A stretch of DNA of 64,000 bases. Origin: Mesorhizobium waimense. GTDB lineage: Bacteria; Pseudomonadota; Alphaproteobacteria; Rhizobiales; Rhizobiaceae. A program made the position numbers and the translations under genes. The notes below the pieces were generated by a model. The model searched no databases. It had not been told where the DNA came from and was given only the letters and a program-made list of their open reading frames with translations. The stretch is taken from contig NZ_QZWZ01000005.1 of NCBI RefSeq assembly GCF_003601975.1, forward strand, positions 62,001 to 126,000. The letters are read 5' to 3'. This document shows positions 54,350 through 62,199 of the stretch, in pieces. Within the stretch, counting starts at the first letter, position 1, and each line of letters starts with the position of its first letter.

Positions 54350-55123
54350 TCAACCAAGCGGCAGCGTCATCAGCCGGCCGAAATCGGGACGCGGCTTGTC
54401 GTCGCCACAAAGCCGCAGGCAGTTCCAGGCACTCGCCTGGTTGCTGGTGACAACGGGGAGACCGATCGCCTGTTCCATGCCGGGCACTGCAAAGGCCGCT
54501 CGCAGCGCCGTGCAAGAGACAAACAAGGCATCAGCCTCTGCGTGCGTTGCTTCCCGGGCCAGTTCGACCAGCGAAGCCGGCGGAATGCGCGCCATCTCTC
54601 GGTCATCCTCGAAGCCAAGGCAGATGAAGCTCATTATGTCGAAGCCGCGCTCGGCAAAATAGGCCGCCATCGGCCGGCTGGTCTCGACCGTGTAAGGCGT
54701 GAGGATGCTGATCCTTTTCGCGCCCAGCGCCTTCAGCCCGCGCACGCCGGCCATCGGCGGCGTGACGACCGGCACACCCGGCTTGGCGGCCTGCACCGCC
54801 GCCTCGATCTCGGCATCGCCGATGACCACCGAGGCCGAGGTGCAGGAATAGCAGATGGCATCGAGCGGCTCGTCCGGCAGGATGAGTGCCGCACCGGCCG
54901 TCAACTCCGGCTGCATCTTGCGCAAATTCTCCGGCGTCGTCGGATTGGCATAGGGAATGCGGGCGATATAGACGCCGATCCTGTCGCTCGCGACCATGCG
55001 GCGGAAATCCGGTTCGCTGGTGTGGTCGGTGGCAAGGATGATCAGGCCGACGCGCTTCTCCAGCGGACGCGTGTCGAGCGCCGGCCTGGTCGGCATCATT
55101 GTGATCTCGGGCAGCGGTTTCAT
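54350..55123 (-). CDS. eutA: Asp/Glu-racemase-family protein EutA
   Basis: This 257-residue protein resembles aspartate/maleate racemases and arylmalonate decarboxylases. The two catalytic cysteines are in ICYSCTSASVVIG (about 100-112) and LFVSCTALRAA. GVYIARIPYANPTTPENLRK and AYFAERGFDIMSFICLG are also typical. Genetic work in other bacteria ties it to hydroxyectoine use. ATG 55123 is 8 bases after the ehuD stop. The neighbour eutB starts 5 bases before its stop position on the map. Confidence 0.93.
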   Translation of the reverse strand: MKPLPEITMMPTRPALDTRPLEKRVGLIILATDHTSEPDFRRMVASDRIGVYIARIPYANPTTPENLRKMQPELTAGAALILPDEPLDAICYSCTSASVVIGDAEIEAAVQAAKPGVPVVTPPMAGVRGLKALGAKRISILTPYTVETSRPMAAYFAERGFDIMSFICLGFEDDREMARIPPASLVELAREATHAEADALFVSCTALRAAFAVPGMEQAIGLPVVTSNQASAWNCLRLCGDDKPRPDFGRLMTLPLG

Positions 55124-55130
55124 GAAAAAA

Positions 55131-55790
55131 CTACCTTTCGATCTTGCCGTAGCGATGTTCCAGCCAGCGCAGCAGTACGACCGAGAAAAGGCTGATGACG
55201 AGGAAGAAGGCACCGACCAGGGTCATTGGCTCGATGTAGCGGTAGTAGGTGTTGGCGACGCTCTTGGCCTGGTTCATCAGCTCCAGCACGGTGATCGCCG
55301 AAAGCAGGGGCGTCTCCTTGAACATGGCGATGAAATAGTTGGCCAAAGCCGGGATCATCGGCGGGATCGCCTGCGGGATGATGATGTGGGTCCAGGTCTG
55401 GCCGGCGCTGAGATTGCAGGCCTTGGCCGCTTCCCACTGGCCGCGCGGCACATTGTCGATGCCGGCGCGATAGACTTCCGCGGTGTAGGTGCCATAATGC
55501 AGCCCGAGCCCGATGACGCCGGCAACCAGCGGCGGCAACAGGATACCGAAATCCGGCAGCACGTAGAAGATGAAATAGAGCTGCACCAGGAGCGGCGTGC
55601 CGCGGATGAATTCGGCAAGGAAGCCGACGCTGCGCGATACGGCCCGGTTCGGCGAGCGCCGCGCCAGCGCGATGGCAAGGCCGACGATCGCCGCCAGAAC
55701 CGAGCCGAGCAGCGTCGCCAGGATGGTGATCTTCACCCCCTGGATCAGCGTCGGCAGGATCTCCCTGACGAAATTCCAATCCCAATCCAT
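55131..55790 (-). CDS. ehuD: ectoine ABC importer permease EhuD
   Basis: This 219-residue HisM-type permease has five membrane helices, starting LPTLIQGVKITILATLLGSV. FIRGTPLLVQLYFIFYVLP (about 62-80) and the EAA loop WEAAKACNLSAGQTWTHIII match polar amino-acid permeases. It forms the channel with EhuC for ectoine and hydroxyectoine. The ATG at 55790 is preferred over a TTG four codons upstream. The gene lies 16 bases after the ehuC stop. Confidence 0.94.
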   Translation of the reverse strand: MDWDWNFVREILPTLIQGVKITILATLLGSVLAAIVGLAIALARRSPNRAVSRSVGFLAEFIRGTPLLVQLYFIFYVLPDFGILLPPLVAGVIGLGLHYGTYTAEVYRAGIDNVPRGQWEAAKACNLSAGQTWTHIIIPQAIPPMIPALANYFIAMFKETPLLSAITVLELMNQAKSVANTYYRYIEPMTLVGAFFLVISLFSVVLLRWLEHRYGKIER

Positions 55791-55806
55791 TACAAGGCCC
55801 AATCCA

Positions 55807-56466
55807 TCAGACGCGCACTCCGTCGAGGCCGCGCGCCATGCGGCGTTCCAGCGAGCGCACGCCCCACGAGATGATCAGCGCCAGCACGAAATAGATGACG
55901 AGAATGGTGGTGAACGGCATCAGCGTGTTGCCGGTCTGCGAGCGCACTACCTGCGCCTGGAAGGTGAGGTCGGCGAGCGAGATCAGCGAGACGACGGAGG
56001 TCGCCTTGAGCAACTCAATGGCGTTGTTGCCGAAGGTCGGCAGCATGACCAGCAGCGCCTGCGGCAGGATGACATGGCGCATGCCTTGCCAGCGGCCAAG
56101 ATTGAGCGCGATGCAAGCCTCATATTGCTCGCGGCCGATCGACTGGATGGCGCCGCGCACCACTTCGGCGGCATAGGCGCCGACATTCAAGCCCAGCGCC
56201 AGCACGCCGGCCTGCAGCGGTGTCAGCGATATGCCGGCAAGGGGCAGCACGAAATAGACCCAGAACAGCTGCACGAAGATCGAGGTGCCGCGGAAGAACT
56301 CGATATAGGCGGTGGCGAGCGCCCGCAGCACGAAGAAGCGCGACAGTCGCCCTATGCCGGCCAGAAAGGCCATGATCAGGGCAAGCACCGACCCCATCAG
56401 CGTCAGCTCGATGGTGACAAGCGCTCCCTGCAATATCAGGCCGAGATAGCCGGACCACTGGGTCAT
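55807..56466 (-). CDS. ehuC: ectoine ABC importer permease EhuC
   Basis: This 219-residue permease has helices from GLILQGALVTIELTLMGSVL onward, FFRGTSIFVQLFWVYFVLP (about 57-75), and the EAA loop YEACIALNLGRWQGMRHVIL. It resembles EhuD in plan and pairs with it. It is separated from ehuB by a 167-base segment that carries two hairpins (56496-56622), unlike the other tight junctions in this cluster. Confidence 0.94.
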   Translation of the reverse strand: MTQWSGYLGLILQGALVTIELTLMGSVLALIMAFLAGIGRLSRFFVLRALATAYIEFFRGTSIFVQLFWVYFVLPLAGISLTPLQAGVLALGLNVGAYAAEVVRGAIQSIGREQYEACIALNLGRWQGMRHVILPQALLVMLPTFGNNAIELLKATSVVSLISLADLTFQAQVVRSQTGNTLMPFTTILVIYFVLALIISWGVRSLERRMARGLDGVRV

Positions 56467-56495
56467 CTAGGTTCCAACGTTGGCGGTTCTTGGGT

Positions 56496-56622
56496 CCTTC
56501 TCCCGGTTCACGGGGGAGAAGATGCCGGCAGGCAGATGAGGGGCAGCGCGAACCAACCGAAGTATGGCGCCGCCCCTCATCCGTCACTTCATGACACCTT
56601 CTCCCCGTGAACGGGGAGAAGG
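56496..56622. repeat. REP-like double hairpin between ehuB and ehuC
   Basis: At 56597-56622, CCTTCTCCCCGT and ACGGGGAGAAGG form a perfect 12-bp stem with a GA loop. At 56496-56522 a related sequence (CCTTCTCCCGG, then CGGGGGAGAAG) makes a weaker stem. Between them, ATGAGGGGC (near 56537) and GCCCCTCAT (near 56572) are inverted arms. The whole is a mirror-arranged composite like the repeat families scattered in mesorhizobial genomes. Confidence 0.75.
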
Positions 56623-56633
56623 AAGATGGCGCC

Positions 56634-57485
56634 CTACTTCGCGGCGCAGAGCTTGTCGCGCGTCGTCGACATCGCCGCCGCCGCCGAGAAGCCGTAGGGC
56701 TCGATGATCTTGGCGAACTCGCCCGACTTCTTCAGCTTGGCAAGTTCGACATCGTAGGCATCTCGCAATGCCTCGTCGCCTTTCTTGAAGGCGGCGCCGT
56801 CGCAATAGACCGGCGCGCCCTGCACCGGGGCGATGACTTCGAGGTTCGGATCGTTGGCCTTCTTGACCAGGTCGTTGATCGACAGAACCGGCAGCGAATA
56901 GGCGTCGATGCGGCCGTCCTGGAGCATCTTCAGGCCGCTCTGGCCGTCCGGCACGACGATGACACGCTCGCGCGGCACGCCGGCATTGAGCGCCAGCTTC
57001 TCCTCGGTGCCGCCGCCCGGCGCGCCGATGGTGGCGCTGGTGTCCTTGGCGACATCCTCATAGCTCTTGAAGCCCTTCGGATTGCCCTTCTTGACCAACA
57101 TCGCCTCGGCGTCGCACAGCACCGGTTCGGAATAGGCAACCGCCGCACAGCGCTCCGGCTTCATGAACAAGCCAGCTGTGACAACGTCGAAGCGGCCGGC
57201 CTGCAAGCCCGGGATCATCGCGCCATATTCGGAGATCGAGGCGACGATGTCGCCGACGCCGAGGCGCTTGAAGATCTCGCGCGCCACGTCGGGCGCCGCA
57301 CCCGAGACCTTGCCGTCGGCGGCGACCGCCGTATAGGGCGGCTCGTTGGCGATGGCGACACGGGCAAAGCCCTGCGCCTTCAGCTGCTCGAGCTTGCTGT
57401 CGTCGGCCGAACCGGCGGTCGGGGCGGTGAGCACCGCCGCCAGTGCGAGACCGGCAACGCCGGCCAGAATGCCAAGTTTCTTCAT
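56634..57485 (-). CDS. ehuB: ectoine/hydroxyectoine-binding protein EhuB
   Basis: This 283-residue periplasmic protein has a signal peptide (KKLGILAGVAGLALAAVLTA, cleaved near GSA) and an SBP_bac_3 fold: FARVAIANEPPYTAVAADGK, APDVAREIFKRLG, MIPGLQAGRFDVVTAGLFM, RCAAVAYSEPVLCDAEAML and GAPGGGTEEKLAL. EhuB binds ectoine and hydroxyectoine with aromatic residues. ATG 57485 has GGAG 10 bases upstream. Hairpins lie on both sides of the gene. Confidence 0.94.
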   Translation of the reverse strand: MKKLGILAGVAGLALAAVLTAPTAGSADDSKLEQLKAQGFARVAIANEPPYTAVAADGKVSGAAPDVAREIFKRLGVGDIVASISEYGAMIPGLQAGRFDVVTAGLFMKPERCAAVAYSEPVLCDAEAMLVKKGNPKGFKSYEDVAKDTSATIGAPGGGTEEKLALNAGVPRERVIVVPDGQSGLKMLQDGRIDAYSLPVLSINDLVKKANDPNLEVIAPVQGAPVYCDGAAFKKGDEALRDAYDVELAKLKKSGEFAKIIEPYGFSAAAAMSTTRDKLCAAK

Positions 57486-57525
57486 TGTTCCCAACTCCTT
57501 GTTCTGTCTTCTTGGTTTGCTTTGC

Positions 57526-57624
57526 GACGGCTTGCGCCGCCTAGAGGACGGCGTTGCCGCCTTTTGAGGGACGACTTCGTCGCCCTAAGGACGACTTTGT
57601 CGCCTCGGGACGGCGTTCGCCGCC
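57526..57624 (-). repeat. tandem array of five short hairpins between ehuA and ehuB
   Basis: Five units of 15-16 bases start at 57526, 57547, 57570, 57590 and 57609, about 19-23 bases apart. Each has the form GACGRC-(2-4 nt)-GYCGCC, for example GACGACTTCGTCGCC and GACGGCGTTGCCGCC. Each unit can fold as a small GC hairpin. Compensating changes (GACGGC with GCCGCC, GACGAC with GTCGCC) keep pairing. It lies in the 5' leader side of ehuB in the leftward transcript. Confidence 0.75.
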
Positions 57625-57638
57625 CGTTGCATAGGCGG

Positions 57639-58424
57639 TCAGACACGGTGTCCGGCCGCGATGATCTTTTTCAGGAAGCCCTGCGTGCGCTCCTGCTTGG
57701 GGTGGCGGAAAATCTCGTCGGGCTTGCCTTCCTCGACGATCCTGCCGCGATCGAAGAACAGCACCCGGTCGGCGAAGTCGTGGGCGAAGCCCATCTCGTG
57801 GGTGACCAAAAGCATCGTCATGTCGGTCTCGGCGGCGAGCTTGCGCATTACGTTCAACACCTCCTCGACCAGCTCAGGATCGAGTGCCGAAGTGACTTCG
57901 TCGAACAGCATGATCTTCGGCGACAGCGCCAGTGCGCGGGCAATCGCGACGCGCTGCTTCTGGCCGCCGGAAAGCTGCGCCGGCATCGCCTTCGCCTTGT
58001 CGGCCATGCCGACCATGTCGAGCAATTCCATCGCCCGCTTCTCGGCGGCACCGCGCGCCATACCCTTGGTCAGCATCGGCGCGAGCGTGACGTTGTCCAT
58101 GACGCATTTGTGCGGGAACAGGTTGAACAGCTGGAAGACCATGCCGATCTTCTGCCGCATCTTCGCCAGGTGTCGTTCGTCGGCGGCCAGCAGCTGGCCG
58201 TTGCGCTCCATGTGGTAGAGTTGCTCCCCGTCGATCTGGATATGGCCGCCGTCGATCTTCTCCAGCGTCATCAGGATGCGCAGGATCGTCGTCTTGCCGG
58301 AGCCGGAAGGACCGATCAGCGCCAGCTTCTCGCCGGGCATGACCTGCATCGACAGGCCGTCGAGCACCTTGAAGGCGCCGAAGCTCTTCGAAATGGCGTC
58401 AACCTTGATGATGGGTGCGAGCAA
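57639..58424 (-). CDS. ehuA: ectoine ABC importer ATPase EhuA
   Basis: This 261-residue ATPase has Walker [10 protein letters not shown] (about 38-46), Q-loop [14 protein letters not shown], signature [15 protein letters not shown], Walker [15 protein letters not shown] and H-loop VTHEMGFA. The start is TTG 58424, since an in-frame TGA precedes it directly; GGGGA lies 7 bases upstream. First gene of the ehuABCD-eutABC-doeAB series. Confidence 0.94.
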   Translation of the reverse strand: MLAPIIKVDAISKSFGAFKVLDGLSMQVMPGEKLALIGPSGSGKTTILRILMTLEKIDGGHIQIDGEQLYHMERNGQLLAADERHLAKMRQKIGMVFQLFNLFPHKCVMDNVTLAPMLTKGMARGAAEKRAMELLDMVGMADKAKAMPAQLSGGQKQRVAIARALALSPKIMLFDEVTSALDPELVEEVLNVMRKLAAETDMTMLLVTHEMGFAHDFADRVLFFDRGRIVEEGKPDEIFRHPKQERTQGFLKKIIAAGHRV

Positions 58425-58473
58425 TCAATTTCCCCGTTCTGGAGAAGCCTATGCCCTAACGATGGGGAACGCA

Positions 58474-58511
58474 CGAAATCATGTCAATTAGGAAAATAAT
58501 ATCATGACAAT
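58474..58511 (-). promoter_or_regulatory. direct-repeat operator upstream of ehuA, probable EnuR site
   Basis: ATCATGTCAAT at 58478 and ATCATGACAAT at 58501 are direct repeats with one mismatch, 23 bases apart, in the 157-base gap between enuR and ehuA. The first is preceded by CGAA to give CGAAATCATG. The same box occurs twice before enuR. MocR-type regulators often bind direct repeats, so EnuR is the likely ligand-responsive repressor. Confidence 0.55.
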
Positions 58512-58581
58512 ATTTCGGGCGTCGCCCAATTTCAGGGCAATTTGTGCCCAAAAGTGAGCTGCGATTTTGAGCGGCATCCTT

Positions 58582-59967
58582 TCAGATGGCGAGCAGGAGA
58601 TGTTCCGGGTCGCCTAGCAGAAGCTTGGCGACAACGCTCAAGCCGGCGCGCAGTTCCCCCTCGGTGGTCGAGCCGAGTGAGATACGCACGGCAGGGTGCC
58701 AGGGCGCGTCGGCAATGCGGAAGGATGTTCCCGGCGCGATCGCCACCCCTTGCAGGCGGGCCTGCGAGACAAAGCTCTCTTCGGCACGGTCGCCGGAAAG
58801 CTCGAGCCACAGATGCAGACCGTCGCGATGGACGCGATAGTCGACGCCGGACAGCACTTCCGCGGCGATATCCTGGCGCCGCCTGAGCGCCGATCGCTGC
58901 CAGCGCACCAACTCCATCGCCGTGCCGTCGGTCACCCATTTCGTGGCGATCTCGGCCACCAGCGGAGTCGCCATCCAGTTGGAGACGAGGTGGCGGTTGG
59001 CGACGGCGGCGACATAGCGGTCGGGCGCGGCGAGATAGCCGATGCGCAGGCCAGGCACGGTGATCTTGGTGAAGGAGGTGACGTAGAGCGTGCGCTCGGG
59101 CGCGAAGGCGGCGACCGGCGGCGGCCGGTCCTCGACCAGCGGCCCCAGCACATCGTTCTCGATGATGGCTATATCGTGCTTGCGCGCGACCGCTGCAATC
59201 TGCTCCCGCCGCACGGCGTCCATCAGCGTTGCCGTCGGGTTGATCACCGAGGGCTGCACGAACACGGCGCGGATATCGGAGAGCCGGCAGGCTTCGTCGA
59301 GCGCTTCCGGGATGAGACCGTTGTCGTCGATCGGCAGGCCTTCGAGGTTGAAGCCGAGGTAACGAGCGAGCGGCACCAGCGTGTGGTGGCCGATGGCTTC
59401 GGTGGCGACGGTCGAGCCGGGTGGCGCCACGCTCATCAGCGCCACCGTCATGCCGGCGGTGGCGCCGTTGGTCAGGCTGATGTTCTGCGGCGAGGCATCT
59501 AGGCCGCAGAGCTTCAGCCATTCGACCGCCACCGCGCGATGGCGCGGGAACACCATGTTCGGCCGGAACGAAAGCGCCGAGCTCGACGGCAGGTTCTCGG
59601 CGAGCCAACCCAGCGCCTGCTTCAGGCGTTCCAGATGCATCGGCTCGCAGACCGGCTTCAGGATCGAGAGGTCGATCACTTCGCCCAACCGCTCCGGCAG
59701 ATAGGGCGGCTCCGGCTCGCGGCGCTGCGTCTGGACAAAGCTGCCGCGACCGATCTCGCCTGATATCAGACCGCGGCGGATCAATTCCTCATAGGCGCGG
59801 CTCACCGTCTGCACCGACAGCTGCAGGTCTTCGGCCAGCCGACGATGCGTCGGCAGCCGGACGCCGTTGGCCAGCCGCCCGTCATGAATGGCGCGGGCGA
59901 ACTGGTCGGCGAGCGACTGGTAGGCCGGGCGGCGAATGAGCGCGGGATCTGGCTGCCACAATGTCAT
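58582..59967 (-). CDS. enuR: MocR/GntR-family PLP regulator EnuR of ectoine catabolism
   Basis: This 461-residue protein has an N-terminal GntR wHTH (GVRLPTHRRLAEDLQLSVQT, about 35-54, then VSRAYEELIRRGLISGEIGR) and an aminotransferase-like domain. The PLP lysine is in VTSFTKITVPGLRIGYLA at about 301, the position used by EnuR to bind PLP and sense N-alpha-acetyl-diaminobutyrate or diaminobutyrate. It has NGATAGMTVALMSV and QPSVINPTATLMD. It represses ehu/eut genes in relatives. ATG 59967; divergent from doeX. Confidence 0.94.
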   Translation of the reverse strand: MTLWQPDPALIRRPAYQSLADQFARAIHDGRLANGVRLPTHRRLAEDLQLSVQTVSRAYEELIRRGLISGEIGRGSFVQTQRREPEPPYLPERLGEVIDLSILKPVCEPMHLERLKQALGWLAENLPSSSALSFRPNMVFPRHRAVAVEWLKLCGLDASPQNISLTNGATAGMTVALMSVAPPGSTVATEAIGHHTLVPLARYLGFNLEGLPIDDNGLIPEALDEACRLSDIRAVFVQPSVINPTATLMDAVRREQIAAVARKHDIAIIENDVLGPLVEDRPPPVAAFAPERTLYVTSFTKITVPGLRIGYLAAPDRYVAAVANRHLVSNWMATPLVAEIATKWVTDGTAMELVRWQRSALRRRQDIAAEVLSGVDYRVHRDGLHLWLELSGDRAEESFVSQARLQGVAIAPGTSFRIADAPWHPAVRISLGSTTEGELRAGLSVVAKLLLGDPEHLLLAI

Positions 59968-59979
59968 GACTTATTAGAG

Positions 59980-60013
59980 ATCGAAATCAGTGCAATTGAC
60001 AATCGAAATCATG
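59980..60013. promoter_or_regulatory. direct repeats in the enuR-doeX divergent promoter
   Basis: ATCGAAATCA occurs at 59980-59989 and again at 60002-60011, 22 bases apart. The second continues to CGAAATCATG, identical to the box at 58474 before ehuA. The shared box suggests that one regulator, probably EnuR, acts on both promoters; AsnC-type DoeX is the alternative. Confidence 0.55.
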
Positions 60014-60050
60014 CGCCCCCATGGTGGCGGGCAGCAAAAAGTGGACACCC

Positions 60051-60542
60051 ATGGCCGCAGCGAAACTCGACCCGATTGATCTCAAAATACTCGACGCCAT
60101 CCAGCGCGACGGGCGCATCACCAAGCTGGCGCTGGCCGACAAGGTCGGCCTGTCGCCGACGCCGTGCTGGATGCGGCTGCGCAAGCTGGAAAAGGCCGGC
60201 ATCGTCTCGGGCTATCATGCCTCGATAGCTATGCGCGCCGTCGCCCCGGTCGCCACCGTGCTGATGGAGGTGACTTTGGCCAGCCACCGCCAGGCCGATT
60301 TCGACCGCTTCGAGCGGGTCATCCGCGACATTCCAGAGATCGTCGCCTGCTGGTCGGTTGGCGGTGGTGTCGACTATGTGCTGAAGGTGATGGCGCGCGA
60401 CATCGACGCCTACCAGCGGCTGGTCGACGCCTTGCTCGAGCGCGAGATCGGCATCGACCGCTACTTCACCTACATCGTCACCAAGACTGTGAAGGACGAG
60501 ACGGTGTTGCCGGTGGCCGATCTGCTGCCGCTGCAAGCGTGA
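60051..60542 (+). CDS. doeX: Lrp/AsnC-family regulator DoeX
   Basis: This 163-residue protein has the Lrp HTH (ITKLALADKVGLSPTPCWMR, about 24-43) and an AsnC ligand-binding domain (VATVLMEVTLASHRQADFDR, VACWSVGGGVDYVLKVMARD). In ectoine clusters such a regulator (DoeX, AsnC) senses intermediates and controls the doe genes. ATG 60051 gives a normal family N-terminus; an ATG at 60021 adds 10 residues and lies only 9 bases after the direct repeat. No strong ribosome site precedes either start. Confidence 0.9.
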   Translation: MAAAKLDPIDLKILDAIQRDGRITKLALADKVGLSPTPCWMRLRKLEKAGIVSGYHASIAMRAVAPVATVLMEVTLASHRQADFDRFERVIRDIPEIVACWSVGGGVDYVLKVMARDIDAYQRLVDALLEREIGIDRYFTYIVTKTVKDETVLPVADLLPLQA

Positions 60543-60673
60543 AGCGGAGAGATCGTCTGCTTCGCGGGACGAATAGAGACAATCTCTCTACGCGCCGGCT
60601 TTGAAACAGTCCCTCTGTCTGCGCCGCACGCATAGTCTTTCAACATCGCCTTCGGCACCGGGAGACTTGATCG

Positions 60674-62167
60674 ATGTCCGCGCATTTTGCCCGCACGAAC
60701 CACCATGAAGCGCTCGACCGCCTCGCCGACCGCCGGCTGCTGCGCGCGCTCGCCTATGTCGACGGCCACTGGACGGCGAGCGAAGCGGCGGAGAGCTTCG
60801 AGGTCACCGATCCGGCGAGCGGCGCCACCGTCGCCTTTGTCGCCGCGCTCGATGCCGGGCAGACGACGAAGGCGATCGATGCCGCTTCGCGCGCCTTCCC
60901 GGCTTGGCAGGCGCTGCTGCCGCAGGAACGCTCCAGAATCTTGCGAAAATGGTTCGATCTGATCCTCGCCGCCAAGGAGGATCTGGCGCTGCTGATGACG
61001 CTGGAACAGGGCAAGCCGCTGAAGGAGTCGCTGGGCGAGATCGACTACGCCGCTTCCTTCGTCGAGTGGTATGCGGAAGAGGCAAAACGCCTCAACGCCG
61101 AGAGCGTCACCAGCCATTTGCCTGGTGCCGAGATGATGGTGCGACGTGAGCCGCTCGGCGTCGTCGGCGTCGTCACGCCGTGGAACTTTCCGTCGGCGAT
61201 GCTGACGCGCAAGGCTGCGGCAGCGCTTGCAGCCGGCTGCACCATCGTCGCGCACCCGTCCTCGGAAACGCCGCTGTCGGCGCTGGCGCTGGCCGAGCTT
61301 GGCGAGCGCGCCGGTCTGCCCGCCGGCGTCTTCAACGTCGTCACCGGCAATGCGCGGACCATTGTCGGCGCGATGTGCGCTGATGCCCGGGTTCGGGCCA
61401 TGAGCTTCACCGGCTCGACCGAAGTCGGCCGGCTGATCGCGGCGCAGTGCGCGCCGACGATGAAGCGGCTGGTCATGGAGCTTGGCGGCCATGCGCCGCT
61501 GATCGTGTTCGACGACGCCGATCTCGACAAGGCGGTGACGATCGCGCTCGATGCCAAATTCGCCACCTCCGGCCAGGATTGCCTCGCCGCCAACCGCATC
61601 TATGTGCAGCGTCCGATCTACGATCGGTTCTGCGCCGCCTTCGCCCGCCGCATCGAAGCGTTGCGAACCGGCAATGGCCTTGCCGATCAGACCGACATCG
61701 GCCCGCTGATGCACGAGCGCGCCGTCTGCAAGGTCGAAGAGCAGGTCGCCGATGCGCTTGCCCGCGGCGCACGTTGCCTCGCCGGCGGCAAGCGCCATGC
61801 GGCGGGGCCGCTGTTCTATCAGCCCACCTTGCTTGCCGACGTGCCCGATGAAGCGCTGATCATGCGCGAGGAAACTTTTGGCCCGGTCGCAGCAGTGACG
61901 CCGTTCGACAGCGAGGAAGAGGTCGTCGCCCGCGCCAATGCCACCGAATACGGCCTCGTCGCCTATGTCATGACCGAAAACGGCGCCCGGCAGCAGCGCC
62001 TGGGCCGCGCGCTCGACTACGGCATGGTCGCCATCAACCGGGTGAAGATCACCGGCGCGCCGATCCCGTTCGGCGGCATCAAGCAGTCCGGCATCGGCCG
62101 CGAAGGTTCGCGTCACGGCCTCGAAGCCTTCACCGATCTCAAATACCTTTGTCTCGATGTAGCCTAG
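60674..62167 (+). CDS. doeC: aspartate-semialdehyde dehydrogenase of ectoine catabolism (DoeC/Ssd)
   Basis: This 497-residue aldehyde dehydrogenase of the succinate-semialdehyde type has VTPWNFPSAMLTRKAAAALA (about 170-189), FTGSTEVGRL, catalytic Glu269 in MELGGHAP, and catalytic Cys near 302 in SGQDCLAANR. It likely oxidises aspartate semialdehyde to aspartate with NAD(P), the last step after DoeD. A 131-base region before it could hold its own promoter (AGAGA-CAA-TCTCT near 60576). ATG 60674. Confidence 0.92.
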   Translation: MSAHFARTNHHEALDRLADRRLLRALAYVDGHWTASEAAESFEVTDPASGATVAFVAALDAGQTTKAIDAASRAFPAWQALLPQERSRILRKWFDLILAAKEDLALLMTLEQGKPLKESLGEIDYAASFVEWYAEEAKRLNAESVTSHLPGAEMMVRREPLGVVGVVTPWNFPSAMLTRKAAAALAAGCTIVAHPSSETPLSALALAELGERAGLPAGVFNVVTGNARTIVGAMCADARVRAMSFTGSTEVGRLIAAQCAPTMKRLVMELGGHAPLIVFDDADLDKAVTIALDAKFATSGQDCLAANRIYVQRPIYDRFCAAFARRIEALRTGNGLADQTDIGPLMHERAVCKVEEQVADALARGARCLAGGKRHAAGPLFYQPTLLADVPDEALIMREETFGPVAAVTPFDSEEEVVARANATEYGLVAYVMTENGARQQRLGRALDYGMVAINRVKITGAPIPFGGIKQSGIGREGSRHGLEAFTDLKYLCLDVA

Positions 62168-62199
62168 GCTGCGCCGATCTTCCTTTCAGGAGTAAAAAG

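Noticed and set aside
57526..57624. CRISPR array
   Set aside because: Units are about 15 bases, imperfect, GC palindromes with 4-8 base gaps; no spacers and no cas genes.
56607..58499. 630-codon frame on + opposite ehuB and ehuA
   Set aside because: Shadow frame that runs through the hairpin array; no family features.
58582..59967. Plain aminotransferase
   Set aside because: It has an N-terminal GntR DNA-binding domain and is divergent beside ectoine genes, fitting EnuR.
60470..62116. 548-codon frame on - opposite doeC
   Set aside because: Antisense to a clear aldehyde dehydrogenase; no domain.
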